DNA of 64,000 nucleotides from Amycolatopsis rubida. GTDB lineage: Bacteria; Actinomycetota; Actinomycetes; Mycobacteriales; Pseudonocardiaceae. Shown here piece by piece: positions 22,779 to 31,175 of this stretch. Location: NCBI RefSeq assembly GCF_900115345.1, contig NZ_FOWC01000011.1:62001-126000 (forward strand). The letters run 5' to 3'. The translations under genes and the position numbers were made by a program. How positions within the stretch are numbered: position 1 is the first letter of the stretch; the number at the start of each line of letters is the position of its first letter. Below the pieces are notes generated by a model that saw only the letters and a list, made by a program, of their open reading frames with translations, was not told the origin of the DNA and did no database searches.

Positions 22779-23639
22779 ATGAACTTCGACTACCAGCGGG
22801 TGCCCGTCGCCGACGGCGTGTCCCTCAACGTGGCGGTCGCGGGCTCCGGCTCGCCCGTCGTCCTGCTGCACGGCTTCCCGCAGACCCACCTGATGTGGCG
22901 GCACGTCGCCGCCGACCTCGCCGCCGACCACACCGTGCTGTGCCCGGACCTGCGCGGCTACGGCGACAGCGACCAGCCAGCTGACGACGGCGAGACCTAC
23001 TCGAAGCGCACCATGGCCGCCGACGTCGTCGCACTCGCACGCGCCTTCGGACACGAGAAGTTCGCGCTCGCCGGACACGACCGCGGTGCCCTCGTCGCGA
23101 TCCGCGCCGGCCTCGACCACCCAGACCACGTGTCCCGCCTGGCCATCCTCGACGTGCTGCCGACGCTGGACATGTGGGACGTCCTGCACGGCGTCAACGC
23201 GTCCGTCGCCTTCCATCTCTACCTGATGGCGCAGCCCCCCGGCCTGCCCGAGCAACTGATCAGCGGCGCTCCCGACGCGTTCTTCGGCTACTTCCTCGAC
23301 CAGTGGGGCGCGGACCCGGAGTCCATCCCGGCCGACATCCGCGCCCGGTATCTCGAAGCGAGCCGGAACGCGATCCCGTCGATCGTCGCCGACTACCGCG
23401 CCTCCGCGGGTATCGACCTCGAACACGACCGCGGCGACCGCGCCGCGGGCAACCAGCTGAAGATGCCGGCCACCGTGCTGCAGCAGGGCTGGGGCGACGC
23501 GCTGGGCTTCGACGCGGCCGCGCTCTGGCGCGCATGGGCACCGGACCTCGTGCATGAAACCGTAGACAGTGGACACTTCATGGCCGAGACTTCCCCTGGC
23601 AGCGTTACGAAATCGCTGCGGGACCTGCTCGCGCGCTGA
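22779..23639 (+). CDS. alpha/beta hydrolase, haloacetate-dehalogenase-like branch
   Basis: A 286-residue cytoplasmic alpha/beta-hydrolase with HGFPQTHLMW (oxyanion region, near residue 31), nucleophile D101 in AGHDRGALVAIR, acid D125 in ILDVLPT and base H266 in SGHFMAE. An aspartate nucleophile points to dehalogenases or epoxide hydrolases rather than esterases, and DRGA plus ADYRASAGIDLEHD matches fluoroacetate/haloacetate dehalogenases. However, the second arginine of the carboxylate pocket is leucine here and the halide-binding His-Trp pair reads HL, so haloacetate is unlikely to be the substrate. Transcribed divergently from the SARP gene and probably under its control. Confidence 0.85.
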   Translation: MNFDYQRVPVADGVSLNVAVAGSGSPVVLLHGFPQTHLMWRHVAADLAADHTVLCPDLRGYGDSDQPADDGETYSKRTMAADVVALARAFGHEKFALAGHDRGALVAIRAGLDHPDHVSRLAILDVLPTLDMWDVLHGVNASVAFHLYLMAQPPGLPEQLISGAPDAFFGYFLDQWGADPESIPADIRARYLEASRNAIPSIVADYRASAGIDLEHDRGDRAAGNQLKMPATVLQQGWGDALGFDAAALWRAWAPDLVHETVDSGHFMAETSPGSVTKSLRDLLAR

Positions 23640-23811
23640 CCCGTCGGAAGTCGTCCGTGCTCGTGATCTTCGAGAACGAATCGTCGGCACCTGGCAGTGC
23701 CGCGCACTGGTCGCGGCCGCCTTGCCGAGGCCGCTGCCGGGGTGCGCCCAGCTGTGCCGAACTGGAATGTCAGACTGGTCCGACCAGCGGATCTGACAAC
23801 CAGGGAGAGCG

Positions 23812-24639
23812 ATGGGCGACGGGCAACCTGCCGCCGAGGTGCTTTCCGCGGAGCTGGCCGCGCTGCGCGCGCGGGCCGGGAATCCGTCGTTTCGCAAGAT
23901 GGCCGACCGCTCCGGGCAGATCTCGCACACCACCCTGCACGAGGCGGTCCGCGGCACCCGGTTCCCGTCGTGGGACACCACGCGCGAGTTCGTCCGGGCG
24001 TGCGACGCGGACGAACAGCAGTGGCGGCGACGCTGGGAAGAGCTGAAGGGCGTCCCTCCGGAGCCCGCGGTTCCCGTCGGCGATACGGCCGAGGCCGCCG
24101 TCGTCAAAACGGCGGCGGAACCGGTGCTGATCAGCGCGGAACCGGCTGTCGCGGAGAAGCCCCGGCACCGTCGCAGGTACGCACTGGCCGCAGTCGCGTT
24201 CGTCGTCGTGCTCGTCGCCGCCGTCGGCGCGATCGTGGTGCCGAAGCTGAAGAGCGGCAGCCTGGTCGACGTCGGTGCGCGCGTCCCCGGCGACAACTCC
24301 CAGTTCGTCGACGACGTGACCGTGCCCGACGGCACGGTGCTCCACGTCGGCGAGACCGTCCAGAAAGTATGGGAGCTGCGCAACACCGGCTCGGTGGCCT
24401 GGCATCAGCGATACCTCCAGCGGATGGACCTGCCGCCGAGCCCGGGAACGTGTCGCACCCCGGACCGGGTGCTGATCGGCGACACCCCGCCGGGCGACCA
24501 CGTGATGGTGAGCGTTCCGCTGACCGCGTCGCCCGCGCCGGGGCGCTGCTGGATCGGCTGGAAGATGGTCGACGCGAAGGGAGCGGAGCTCTTCTCGACC
24601 CGCCGTCCGGTGTATGTGCTGGTGACCGTCGTCTCCTGA
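23812..24639 (+). CDS. membrane protein with N-terminal HTH and extracytoplasmic NBR1-type (FW) Ig-like domain
   Basis: The 275 residues begin with a helix-turn-helix region common to actinomycete XRE-like proteins (LRARAGNPSFRKMADRSG, HTTLHEAVRG, FVRACDADEQQWRRRWEEL; residues 13-80). A linker and one transmembrane helix (about 122-143) follow, then a C-terminal domain with WELRNTGSVAWHQRYLQRM and RCWIGWKMVD, characteristic of the four-tryptophan NBR1-like domain. The domain lies outside the membrane if the HTH is inside. I infer a one-component, membrane-bound regulator or a structural protein. ATG at 23812 with GGGAGA upstream. It converges on the GlxA-type gene across two hairpins. Confidence 0.8.
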   Translation: MGDGQPAAEVLSAELAALRARAGNPSFRKMADRSGQISHTTLHEAVRGTRFPSWDTTREFVRACDADEQQWRRRWEELKGVPPEPAVPVGDTAEAAVVKTAAEPVLISAEPAVAEKPRHRRRYALAAVAFVVVLVAAVGAIVVPKLKSGSLVDVGARVPGDNSQFVDDVTVPDGTVLHVGETVQKVWELRNTGSVAWHQRYLQRMDLPPSPGTCRTPDRVLIGDTPPGDHVMVSVPLTASPAPGRCWIGWKMVDAKGAELFSTRRPVYVLVTVVS

Positions 24640-24667
24640 CGCGTGTCAGATCGTGTAAGACCTGGTC

Positions 24668-24690
24668 GCCGGGGTACCGAACACCCCGGC
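24668..24690. terminator. hairpin downstream of NBR1-domain gene
   Basis: GCCGGGGT at 24668-24675 pairs with ACCCCGGC at 24683-24690 around a 7-base loop, 29 bases after the stop of the plus-strand gene. Confidence 0.6.
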
Positions 24691-24720
24691 AGGCTCGTCA
24701 AGATGAGGACTCTGGGGGTC

Positions 24721-24757
24721 GGTCCGTGGCAGCCCGCGAACAGCGCTGCCACGGACC
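24721..24757. terminator. strong hairpin between convergent genes
   Basis: A perfect 13-base stem (GGTCCGTGGCAGC at 24721-24733 with its complement at 24745-24757) stands 7 bases beyond the stop of the minus-strand GlxA-type gene and can serve both strands. Confidence 0.75.
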
Positions 24758-24764
24758 GCCGCGT

Positions 24765-25748
24765 TCAGGCCGGACGCCGGAAGGTGGTCCGGTAGGCGCT
24801 CGGCGACACCCCGAGCGCGGCTTGCAGATGCTGGCGCAGCGACGCCGCCGTCCCGAATCCGCACGCCGCGGCGACCCGGTCGACCGGCAGCTCCGATTCC
24901 TCCAGCAACTGCCGCGCACGCTCCACTCGCTGCTGGGTCAGCCACTGCAGCGCCGACATCCCGACCTCGTCCCGGAACCGCCGGGTGAACGTCCGCGTGC
25001 TCATCGACTCGCGCGCCGCGAGGTCGCGCAGCGTGATCGCCTGGTCGAGGTGCTCCAGCGCCCACGCCCGCGCGGCCGAGGTGGACGACGACCGCGGTTC
25101 CGGCACCGGACGGCGGATGAACTGGGCCTGCCCGCCCTCGCGATGCGGTGAAACGACTGTGCCGCGAGCGACCTCGTTGGCGACCGCCGCGCCGAAATCG
25201 CGCCGGATCAGATGCAGGCAGAGATCGATGCCGGACGCGACACCCGCCGAGGTGAAGACGTTGCCGTCCTCGGTGTAGAGCACATCCGGGTCGAGCTGCA
25301 CGCGCGGGTATTCGAGCTGGAACTCGCACGCCGAACGCCAGTGCGTGGTCGCGCGGCGGCCGTCGAGCAGGCCCATCGCGGCGAGCACGTACGCGCCGGT
25401 GCAGATCGAGGCGATCCGGCTGCCCGGGCACACCAGGCTCATCGCGTGCTTGAGCTGCGGGGTCAGCTGCCGCCCGGTGGGCTCGTATTCGAGCGACGAC
25501 GCGGGAACGATCACGGTGTCGGCCTCGGCCACTGCCTCCGGGCCCTGTGCCACCGGGATGGTGAAGTCCGCATCGGTGCGGATGTCGCCGGGCTCCGGCG
25601 TGCAGGTGACGACCTCGTACAACCGCTCGCCGTCAGCGGATCTGGCCTGGCCGAACAGCCGGTGGACGATGCCGAGCTCCATCACGAGCATGCCGTGGCG
25701 CACCAGCACCGCGACCTTGTGCCGCTCCGGATGACGAAAAACAGCCAT
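24765..25748 (-). CDS. GlxA-family AraC-type transcriptional regulator
   Basis: A 327-residue regulator joining a DJ-1/PfpI-like amidotransferase fold (residues about 5-185, with SICTGAYVLAAMGLLDGRRAT containing the conserved cysteine, then TTHW) to a C-terminal AraC double HTH (about 215-322; RARQLLEESELPVDRVAAACGF in pieces and LGVSPSAYRTTFRR). Such proteins sense small ligands through the N-terminal domain. The ATG at 25748 precedes conserved sequence; the frame continues upstream without conservation. It diverges over 70 bases from the quinone-oxidoreductase-type gene, a common pairing of this family with its target. Confidence 0.9.
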   Translation of the reverse strand: MAVFRHPERHKVAVLVRHGMLVMELGIVHRLFGQARSADGERLYEVVTCTPEPGDIRTDADFTIPVAQGPEAVAEADTVIVPASSLEYEPTGRQLTPQLKHAMSLVCPGSRIASICTGAYVLAAMGLLDGRRATTHWRSACEFQLEYPRVQLDPDVLYTEDGNVFTSAGVASGIDLCLHLIRRDFGAAVANEVARGTVVSPHREGGQAQFIRRPVPEPRSSSTSAARAWALEHLDQAITLRDLAARESMSTRTFTRRFRDEVGMSALQWLTQQRVERARQLLEESELPVDRVAAACGFGTAASLRQHLQAALGVSPSAYRTTFRRPA

Positions 25749-25818
25749 GGCCCGATTCTTGCACAAGGTGGCCATCGGGCCACTGTTGTGCCCGTTTCGC
25801 CGGTTGCACCCTGGCCTC

Positions 25819-26520
25819 ATGAACGTCTTGTGGATCTACGCCCACCCCGACCCCGCCTCGCTCAACGGCGCACTTCGCGACGAGGGCGTCACGACGCTGC
25901 GCGATCTCGGCCACGACGTGCGCGAATCCGATCTCTACGCGATGCGCTGGAACCCGATCGTCGACGAGATCGCGACCGTGCCCGAGGACGTCCGGATCGA
26001 GCACGAAAAACTCGGCTGGGCGGACACCGTCATTGTCCAGTTCCCGCTCTGGTGGGCGGACACCCCGGCCATCCTGAAGGGCTGGTTCGACCGCGTTTTC
26101 GTGCAGGGCTACGGCTACGACTACCGCGACGAAACCGGCCACACCCTGCGCTACGGCAACGGCGTCCTGGCCGGGAAACGCGCGATGGTCATCGTCACCG
26201 CCGGCGCGCACGAGGACAGCCTCGGCCCGCGCGGCGCGCACGGCTCGCTGGACGATCTGCTGTTCAACGTCCAGCACGCCACGCTCTTCTACACCGGCAT
26301 GACAGTCCTGCCGCCGCTCAAGGTGACCGGCACGACCCGGATGCCGCCGGAGAGGTTCGACTGCGTCGTCGAGCAGTTGCGCAAACGTTTGCACTCCCTG
26401 GAAACGACCGATCCGCTGCCGTACCGCACCCAGGACGGCGGCGACTACGACCGGCGGCTCGTCCTGCTTCCCAAGGTAGCCCCAGGTCAGACCGGGTATG
26501 GCGCGCATCTGACCGCTTGA
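25819..26520 (+). CDS. NAD(P)H:quinone oxidoreductase-type flavoprotein
   Basis: A 233-residue flavodoxin-fold protein of the NQO/MdaB family, expected to bind FAD or FMN and reduce quinones or nitro compounds with NAD(P)H in the cytoplasm. The N-terminus VLWIYAHPDPASLNGAL contains the flavin phosphate region, DVRESDLYAMRWNP follows, and VQFPLWWADTPAILKGWFDRVF near residue 75 is the family's flavin-binding loop. ATG at 25819; GlxA-type regulator is divergent and probably controls it. The C-terminal part after about residue 190 (QDGGDYDRRLVLLPKVAPGQ) is less conserved. Confidence 0.87.
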   Translation: MNVLWIYAHPDPASLNGALRDEGVTTLRDLGHDVRESDLYAMRWNPIVDEIATVPEDVRIEHEKLGWADTVIVQFPLWWADTPAILKGWFDRVFVQGYGYDYRDETGHTLRYGNGVLAGKRAMVIVTAGAHEDSLGPRGAHGSLDDLLFNVQHATLFYTGMTVLPPLKVTGTTRMPPERFDCVVEQLRKRLHSLETTDPLPYRTQDGGDYDRRLVLLPKVAPGQTGYGAHLTA

Positions 26521-26523
26521 CCC

Positions 26524-26547
26524 GTATATACCTCCGTGGTTATATAC
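26524..26547 (+). promoter_or_regulatory. palindromic operator overlapping the promoter of the AHSA1-type gene
   Basis: GTATATA at 26524-26530 and TATATAC at 26541-26547 are inverted copies separated by 10 bases. The right arm contains TTATAT (26540-26545), 6 bases before the ATG at 26552, so a bound repressor would cover the -10 region. The A/T-rich block stands out sharply from its surroundings. Confidence 0.65.
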
Positions 26548-26551
26548 GAGC

Positions 26552-27430
26552 ATGGCGATCCTGCGAACGGCTCCTGGCGGACGACCGAGCGTCACCCTCG
26601 AACGGATCTTGGCCCATCCGCCGGAGAAGGTGTGGCGCGCGGTCACCTCGCCGGAAGAACTGGCGCACTGGTTCCCCGCCGCGGTCACGCTGCCGGACGC
26701 CCCGGCGCCGGGCGGGAAGATCACGTTCACCTTCACCGAAACCGGGGACGTCAGCGAGGGCGAGATCGTCGGCTACCGGCCGCCGGAGGTCTTCGAGTTC
26801 ACCTGGAACTCGGACCTGATCCGGATCGAGGTGTCGGCTGAGGGCACGGGCAGCAAGCTCGCCTTCACGCACGTCTTCAACCGTGGCGAACCGGACATCG
26901 CCCTGCTCGGCACGGGACGGCACGTCGCAGGCTGGGTCGCCTGCCTGGATTCCCTCGAAGCCACGCTGGAGGGCCGGACGCCGGAACCGCCGGCCGACTG
27001 GCACGCGCGGATGGTGCACTACGCCGAGGAATTCGGCCTGGAAGACGGCGAAGTCCTGGACGGCGGCGTGCTCCGGTTCCGCCGGGACCTGGTCTGGCCG
27101 CCTGCCGAGGAAGTCTGGAAGCGGCTGCCTCAGCCCGAAGCCGGAGCGGAGGTGCTGGAGTCGCGGTCACCGGAGGTGCTGGCCTACACCTGGCTGCACG
27201 ACGGGGAACCGGCTGGGCACGTGCGGTGGGAAGTGACGGCGGATCCGCTGGACGGGGTGCGGGTGGAGCTGACCCAGACCGTTCCGGCGGAACTGAACGA
27301 TCAGCTGCCGGACTTGCTGACGGCACGGCATGAGCAGCTGAACGCGTTGTTCGCCGGGTCCTTCGGGGTGGAGCTGGAACCGTGGGACGAGCAGCGGCGG
27401 GCGGCGGTGCGGAGGCGGTACAGCTCGTGA
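26552..27430 (+). CDS. SRPBCC/AHSA1-family protein with two tandem domains
   Basis: A 292-residue soluble protein made of two START-like SRPBCC modules. The first (about 10-145) has the typical HPPEKVWRAVTSPEELAHWFP and later GWVACLDSLEATLEGR. The second (about 160-285) restarts with RRDLVWPPAEEVWKRL and ends LLTARHEQLNALFAG. Family members bind hydrophobic ligands or resemble the Hsp90 activator Aha1; many are co-regulated with ArsR repressors. No ArsR gene is adjacent, but a palindrome covers the promoter. ATG at 26552 appears leaderless. The duplication in one chain is less usual than the single-domain form. Confidence 0.85.
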   Translation: MAILRTAPGGRPSVTLERILAHPPEKVWRAVTSPEELAHWFPAAVTLPDAPAPGGKITFTFTETGDVSEGEIVGYRPPEVFEFTWNSDLIRIEVSAEGTGSKLAFTHVFNRGEPDIALLGTGRHVAGWVACLDSLEATLEGRTPEPPADWHARMVHYAEEFGLEDGEVLDGGVLRFRRDLVWPPAEEVWKRLPQPEAGAEVLESRSPEVLAYTWLHDGEPAGHVRWEVTADPLDGVRVELTQTVPAELNDQLPDLLTARHEQLNALFAGSFGVELEPWDEQRRAAVRRRYSS

Positions 27431-27473
27431 GTGCCGATCGCGGTTCTCACCGGGATCAGCACTCCCGAGACCC

Positions 27474-28292
27474 CTACCCCAGCGCAGTGTTGTACGGCGA
27501 AAACCGCACCTCAGCCAGGCCTGGCAACGCTTTCCCTCCCAGCACCAGCCTCGGCGCCGGACCATGCACCGCCAGCCCACGCGCCTCGCACCACGCCGAC
27601 AGCTCCGGGAACCGGTGGTCGACCGCGAGCCGGAGATCGCCGGACGTGGTGCGGGCGATGCCGCGGATCAGCGCGCGGGCCTGGTCCATGTCCCCGGCCA
27701 CCACCGGACCGATCACCAGCACTCCGGCGTGCGCGGTGCCGAGCGCGTAACCGTCGTCGGTCACGTGGACGTGCTCGGCCTCGAACAGCATGCGGTTCAG
27801 CAACTCCCGCCGCGCGAAGCCTTGCGCCGCACTGTCCAATTCGTACACTCGCGCCACGTCCGGCGGACCGATCGGCCGCGCCGCCGGGCCGCCGTCGTCA
27901 GCGAACCGGCCGCGATGGTCGTCGCAGCCGCCGTCGACTTCGAAGCCCATCGATTCATACAGCGGACGCGCGTTTTCCGTGGTGTGCAAGGACACCACCG
28001 CGTCACCGGCCGCGTCGAGCGCCTCCGCCATCACCTGAGAGCCGAGTCCCTGCCGCGCGAACCGTTCCGCCACGACGACCATCGACACTGACGCGGTCGG
28101 CCCGGTCCGGCTGAGCACCGCCGCCGCGGCGAGACCGCCGTCTGGGGCGTCGATGCCGAATCCGCGGCCGACCTCCAGCAGCATCGCCCATTTCCGTTCC
28201 TCGCGCGGCCACCCGCGATCGGTTCCGAGGTCGAGGCAAGCGGACAGGTCGGCGGGCCCGAGCGAGCGGACCGAGGCGTCGGCGAGCAGCAC
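27474..28292 (-). CDS. double-domain GNAT-like acetyltransferase
   Basis: The 272 residues contain an N-terminal GNAT domain (SVRSLGPADLSACLDLG, the acetyl-CoA loop VAERFARQGLGSQVMAEAL near residue 78, ARPLYESMGFEV near 110) and a C-terminal half (GPPDVARVYELDSAAQGFARRELL onward) of the kind paired with GNAT domains in amino-acid N-acyltransferase-like proteins. GTG at 28292 is chosen because TAGGGT stands 7 bases before it; the in-frame GTG three codons upstream would overlap that promoter. Substrate unknown. It is convergent with the AHSA1-type gene and divergent from the pseudogene. Confidence 0.85.
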   Translation of the reverse strand: MLLADASVRSLGPADLSACLDLGTDRGWPREERKWAMLLEVGRGFGIDAPDGGLAAAAVLSRTGPTASVSMVVVAERFARQGLGSQVMAEALDAAGDAVVSLHTTENARPLYESMGFEVDGGCDDHRGRFADDGGPAARPIGPPDVARVYELDSAAQGFARRELLNRMLFEAEHVHVTDDGYALGTAHAGVLVIGPVVAGDMDQARALIRGIARTTSGDLRLAVDHRFPELSAWCEARGLAVHGPAPRLVLGGKALPGLAEVRFSPYNTALG

Positions 28293-28299
28293 GCTGCCC

Positions 28300-28305
28300 A
28301 CCCTA
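28300..28305 (-). promoter_or_regulatory. -10 element TAGGGT of the GNAT gene
   Basis: On the minus strand TAGGGT, then GGGCAGC (7 bases), then the GTG at 28292, without a ribosome-binding site. Confidence 0.65.
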
Positions 28306-28375
28306 GGCCCGGCCGCGGCCGCAGTGGTCGGCTCGACCCCGAAAATTCAACTGAAGCCCGGCATTGGCTTCGCTG

Positions 28376-29516
28376 GTGACCGACTTCGAAGTGCTGACCG
28401 GCCAGCAGGTTCTCGGCGACGGCCGGTTCGCCGAGGTCGGCGAGGTGCGGCTGACCGAGACCGATTCCCGCACGGGCTGTGTGGCCGTCGGGGGTTCGCT
28501 GGGGCATCCGCAGTGGGCCGGGCACAGCGTGACGAGTTCGTCCGAGCCGACCGCCTGGAACCGCGTCGGCGTCTACCGCGCCGTCACGCTCGAATGCGTG
28601 CACCTGGTGAGCCTGCATTGGCCGGTCAACGCGCTGGCGTTCCATCCGGAGCCGCCGATTCCGGCCATCGGCTCCGGAGCGTACGACGGCGGCTATTTCT
28701 ACGAGGGTGAACTGACCGTCCTCGACCTCGAATCCGGCCGCGCGACCTCTTTGTCGCGCGAACGCCGCGAGGTCACCGAACTCCGCTGGGGTGTCCGTGT
28801 TCGACGAGCATGAGGAGGAGCAGCGCGCCCCACAATGGCCGTCGCGGCGCTGAGCGACGGACGGATCCTCGCCAGCCTTGAGCACGTCGCGGCTGAGTGC
28901 TGGTCGGCGAACGCGAATGGTCCGTGCCTGCCTCGGGCCTCGGCTGCCAGCTCTACCCCGACCCCGCCGAGACCTCCGCCGTCCTCACCGGCTGGGCGGG
29001 CTGGGCCGAATCCTGCGCGACCGTCGAACGCGTCCGGCTGTCCGACGACAGCGTCGAACGGCTCCGCGACCTCGATCACTCCGTCGTGCTCACCACCGGG
29101 CATTTCGCGGTCCCCCGTCATCCGGGCCGACCGAGGCGCTGTCCCCGGAACACCGCTTCGACCTCGGCGGCTACGACCTCGTCAACCACTTCTTCGACAT
29201 CCGCCGGGCTCCGGCGCTGTTGTTCTTGCACGGGCGGGGACCGCGAACGCGCCAGGACAAATGGGTCGTCGCCTTCGATCCCGCGCGGCGGCGAACCGAG
29301 CGCTTGTTTCCCCTCGAAGGGGACCCGGCCCGGAACCTCTTCGGCGGCCCCGGCGTGTTCGTCGACGGCCACCAGGTCACCGCGATAGACACCATCGGGT
29401 ACACCGTCTCCGTCGCGTACAACTCCGGCGAGATCGTCGCGCTCGACGGCCGCGTGCTCGTCCGCGACACAGCGGAGAGGGAGTCCTACGCCACACGCGC
29501 GGCAACCGCGCAGTAG
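28376..29516 (+). pseudogene. frameshifted beta-propeller-like hypothetical protein
   Basis: One protein appears to be spread over several frames. From GTG 28376 the frame encodes TDFEVLTGQQVLGDGRFAEVG through ELRWG (in pieces) and stops at 28813. A short piece in another frame (VFDEHEEEQRAPQ, from 28797) continues it. The first frame resumes at 28835 with MAVAALSDGRILASLEHVAAEC. The sequence then moves to a third frame near 28899 (LVGEREWSVPASGLGCQLYP to HFAVPRHPG) and to a fourth segment near 29125 (PTEALSPEHRFDLGGYDLVN to the TAG at 29516). Each segment ends where the next begins, with coherent protein composition and codon bias throughout. The product resembles a soluble WD40/Kelch-type reader of unknown function. 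Either a decaying gene or clustered sequence errors. Confidence 0.75.
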
Positions 29517-29517
29517 C

Positions 29518-29523
29518 TAAGCT
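29518..29523 (+). promoter_or_regulatory. -10 element TAAGCT of accD5
   Basis: TAAGCT followed by CCGCCAC (7 bases) and the ATG at 29531. It begins one base after the pseudogene's final stop codon. Confidence 0.65.
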
Positions 29524-29530
29524 CCGCCAC

Positions 29531-31168
29531 ATGAGCAGTGCGACGCAGCCGCTCGGGACGCCGCCCGAGGGAGAACCGGACATCCACACCACGGCCGGCA
29601 AGCTCGCGGATCTCTACCGCCGCTACGACGAGGCCGTGCACGCCGGCTCGGCGCGCGCGATCGAGAAACAGCACGCCAAGGGCAAGAAAACCGCCCGCGA
29701 GCGGATCGATCTGCTGCTCGACGAGGGCTCGTTCGTCGAGCTGGACGAGCTGGCGCGGCACCGCTCCACGAACTTCGGGCTGGAGAAGAACCGCCCGTAC
29801 GGCGACGGCGTCGTCACCGGCTACGGCACCGTCGACGGACGTCCGGTGTGCGTGTTCAGCCAGGACGTCACGGTGTTCGGCGGCGCGCTCGGCGAGGTCT
29901 ACGGCGAGAAGATCGTCAAGGTGATGGACCTGGCGATCAAGACCGGCCGTCCGATCATCGGCATCAACGAGGGCGGCGGCGCGCGGATCCAGGAGGGCGT
30001 CGTCTCGCTCGGCCTGTACGGCGAGATCTTCCGCCGCAACACCATGGCCTCCGGGGTGATCCCGCAGATCTCGCTGATCATGGGCGCGAACGCGGGCGGG
30101 CACGTCTACTCCCCCGCGCTCACCGACTTCGTCGTGATGGTGGACGAGACCTCGCAGATGTTCATCACCGGACCGGACGTGGTGAAGACGGTGACCGGCG
30201 AGGACGTCACCTTCGAGGAACTCGGCGGCGGGCGCACGCACAACACGAAGTCGGGCGTCGCGCACTACCTCGGTTCCGACGACGAGGACGCCATCGCCTA
30301 CGTCAAGGAACTGCTCTCCTACCTGCCGCAGAACAACCTGTCCGAACCGCCGGAGTTCGACGCGAACCAGTCGCCGGCCGGGTTCTTCGAGAACGTCACC
30401 GACACCGACCGCGAACTCGACACACTCATCCCGGACTCGCCGAACACGCCGTACGACATGCACGAGGTCGTCACCCGCGTGCTCGACGACGGCGAATTCC
30501 TTGAGGTGCACGAGCTGTTCGCGCCCAACATCCTGGTCGGATTCGGCCGGGTCGACGGGCAGAGCGTCGGCGTCGTCGCGAACCAGCCGACGCAGTTCGC
30601 CGGCTGCCTCGACATCGACGCGTCCGAGAAGGCCGCCCGGTTCGTGCGGACCTGCGACGCGTTCAACATCCCGGTGCTGACCTTTGTGGACGTTCCCGGC
30701 TTCCTCCCCGGTACCGACCAGGAGTGGAACGGCATCATCCGCCGCGGGGCGAAGCTGATCTACGCGTACGCGGAGGCGACCGTCCCGCTGATCACGGTGA
30801 TCACGCGCAAGGCGTACGGCGGCGCGTACGACGTGATGGGCTCCAAGCACCTCGGCGCGGACGTCAACCTGGCCTGGCCCACCGCGCAGGTCGCGGTGAT
30901 GGGCGCGCAGGGCGCGGCGAACATCGTGCACCGCAAGACGCTGGCCAACGCGGCGGCGGAGGGTCGCGATGTGGACGCACTGCGCGCTGATCTGATCCAG
31001 GAGTACGAGGACACGCTGCTGAACCCGTACGCGGCGGCCGAACGCGGCTACGTCGACTCGGTGATCGTGCCCGCGCACACCCGCGGCCACGTCGCCAAGG
31101 CGCTGAGCCTGCTGCGCACCAAGCGCGAATCGCTGCCGCCCAAGAAGCACGGCAACATCCCCCTGTGA
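29531..31168 (+). CDS. accD5: acyl-CoA (propionyl-CoA) carboxylase beta subunit AccD5
   Basis: Carboxyltransferase that moves CO2 from biotinylated AccA3 to propionyl-CoA (and acetyl-CoA), giving methylmalonyl- or malonyl-CoA. The 545 residues show the two crotonase-like halves: GLEKNRPYGDGVVTGYGTVDG, the first oxyanion site NEGGGARIQEGV near residue 140, SLIMGANAGGHVYSPAL, and in the C-terminal half FVDVPGFLPGTDQEWNGIIRRG in pieces and the second oxyanion site KAYGGAYDVMGSKHLGAD near residue 420. ATG at 29531 is leaderless. Followed after 7 bases by the epsilon subunit gene. Position, length and epsilon partner match mycobacterial accD5. Confidence 0.95.
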   Translation: MSSATQPLGTPPEGEPDIHTTAGKLADLYRRYDEAVHAGSARAIEKQHAKGKKTARERIDLLLDEGSFVELDELARHRSTNFGLEKNRPYGDGVVTGYGTVDGRPVCVFSQDVTVFGGALGEVYGEKIVKVMDLAIKTGRPIIGINEGGGARIQEGVVSLGLYGEIFRRNTMASGVIPQISLIMGANAGGHVYSPALTDFVVMVDETSQMFITGPDVVKTVTGEDVTFEELGGGRTHNTKSGVAHYLGSDDEDAIAYVKELLSYLPQNNLSEPPEFDANQSPAGFFENVTDTDRELDTLIPDSPNTPYDMHEVVTRVLDDGEFLEVHELFAPNILVGFGRVDGQSVGVVANQPTQFAGCLDIDASEKAARFVRTCDAFNIPVLTFVDVPGFLPGTDQEWNGIIRRGAKLIYAYAEATVPLITVITRKAYGGAYDVMGSKHLGADVNLAWPTAQVAVMGAQGAANIVHRKTLANAAAEGRDVDALRADLIQEYEDTLLNPYAAAERGYVDSVIVPAHTRGHVAKALSLLRTKRESLPPKKHGNIPL

Positions 31169-31175
31169 GGCCGCG

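Noticed and set aside
22779..23639. Naming the hydrolase a haloacetate dehalogenase
   Set aside because: Two substrate-pocket positions that define that activity are changed, so only the broader family is given.
19781..23639. An antibiotic biosynthesis cluster around the SARP gene
   Set aside because: No synthase, tailoring or resistance genes surround it; only one hydrolase is placed to be its target.
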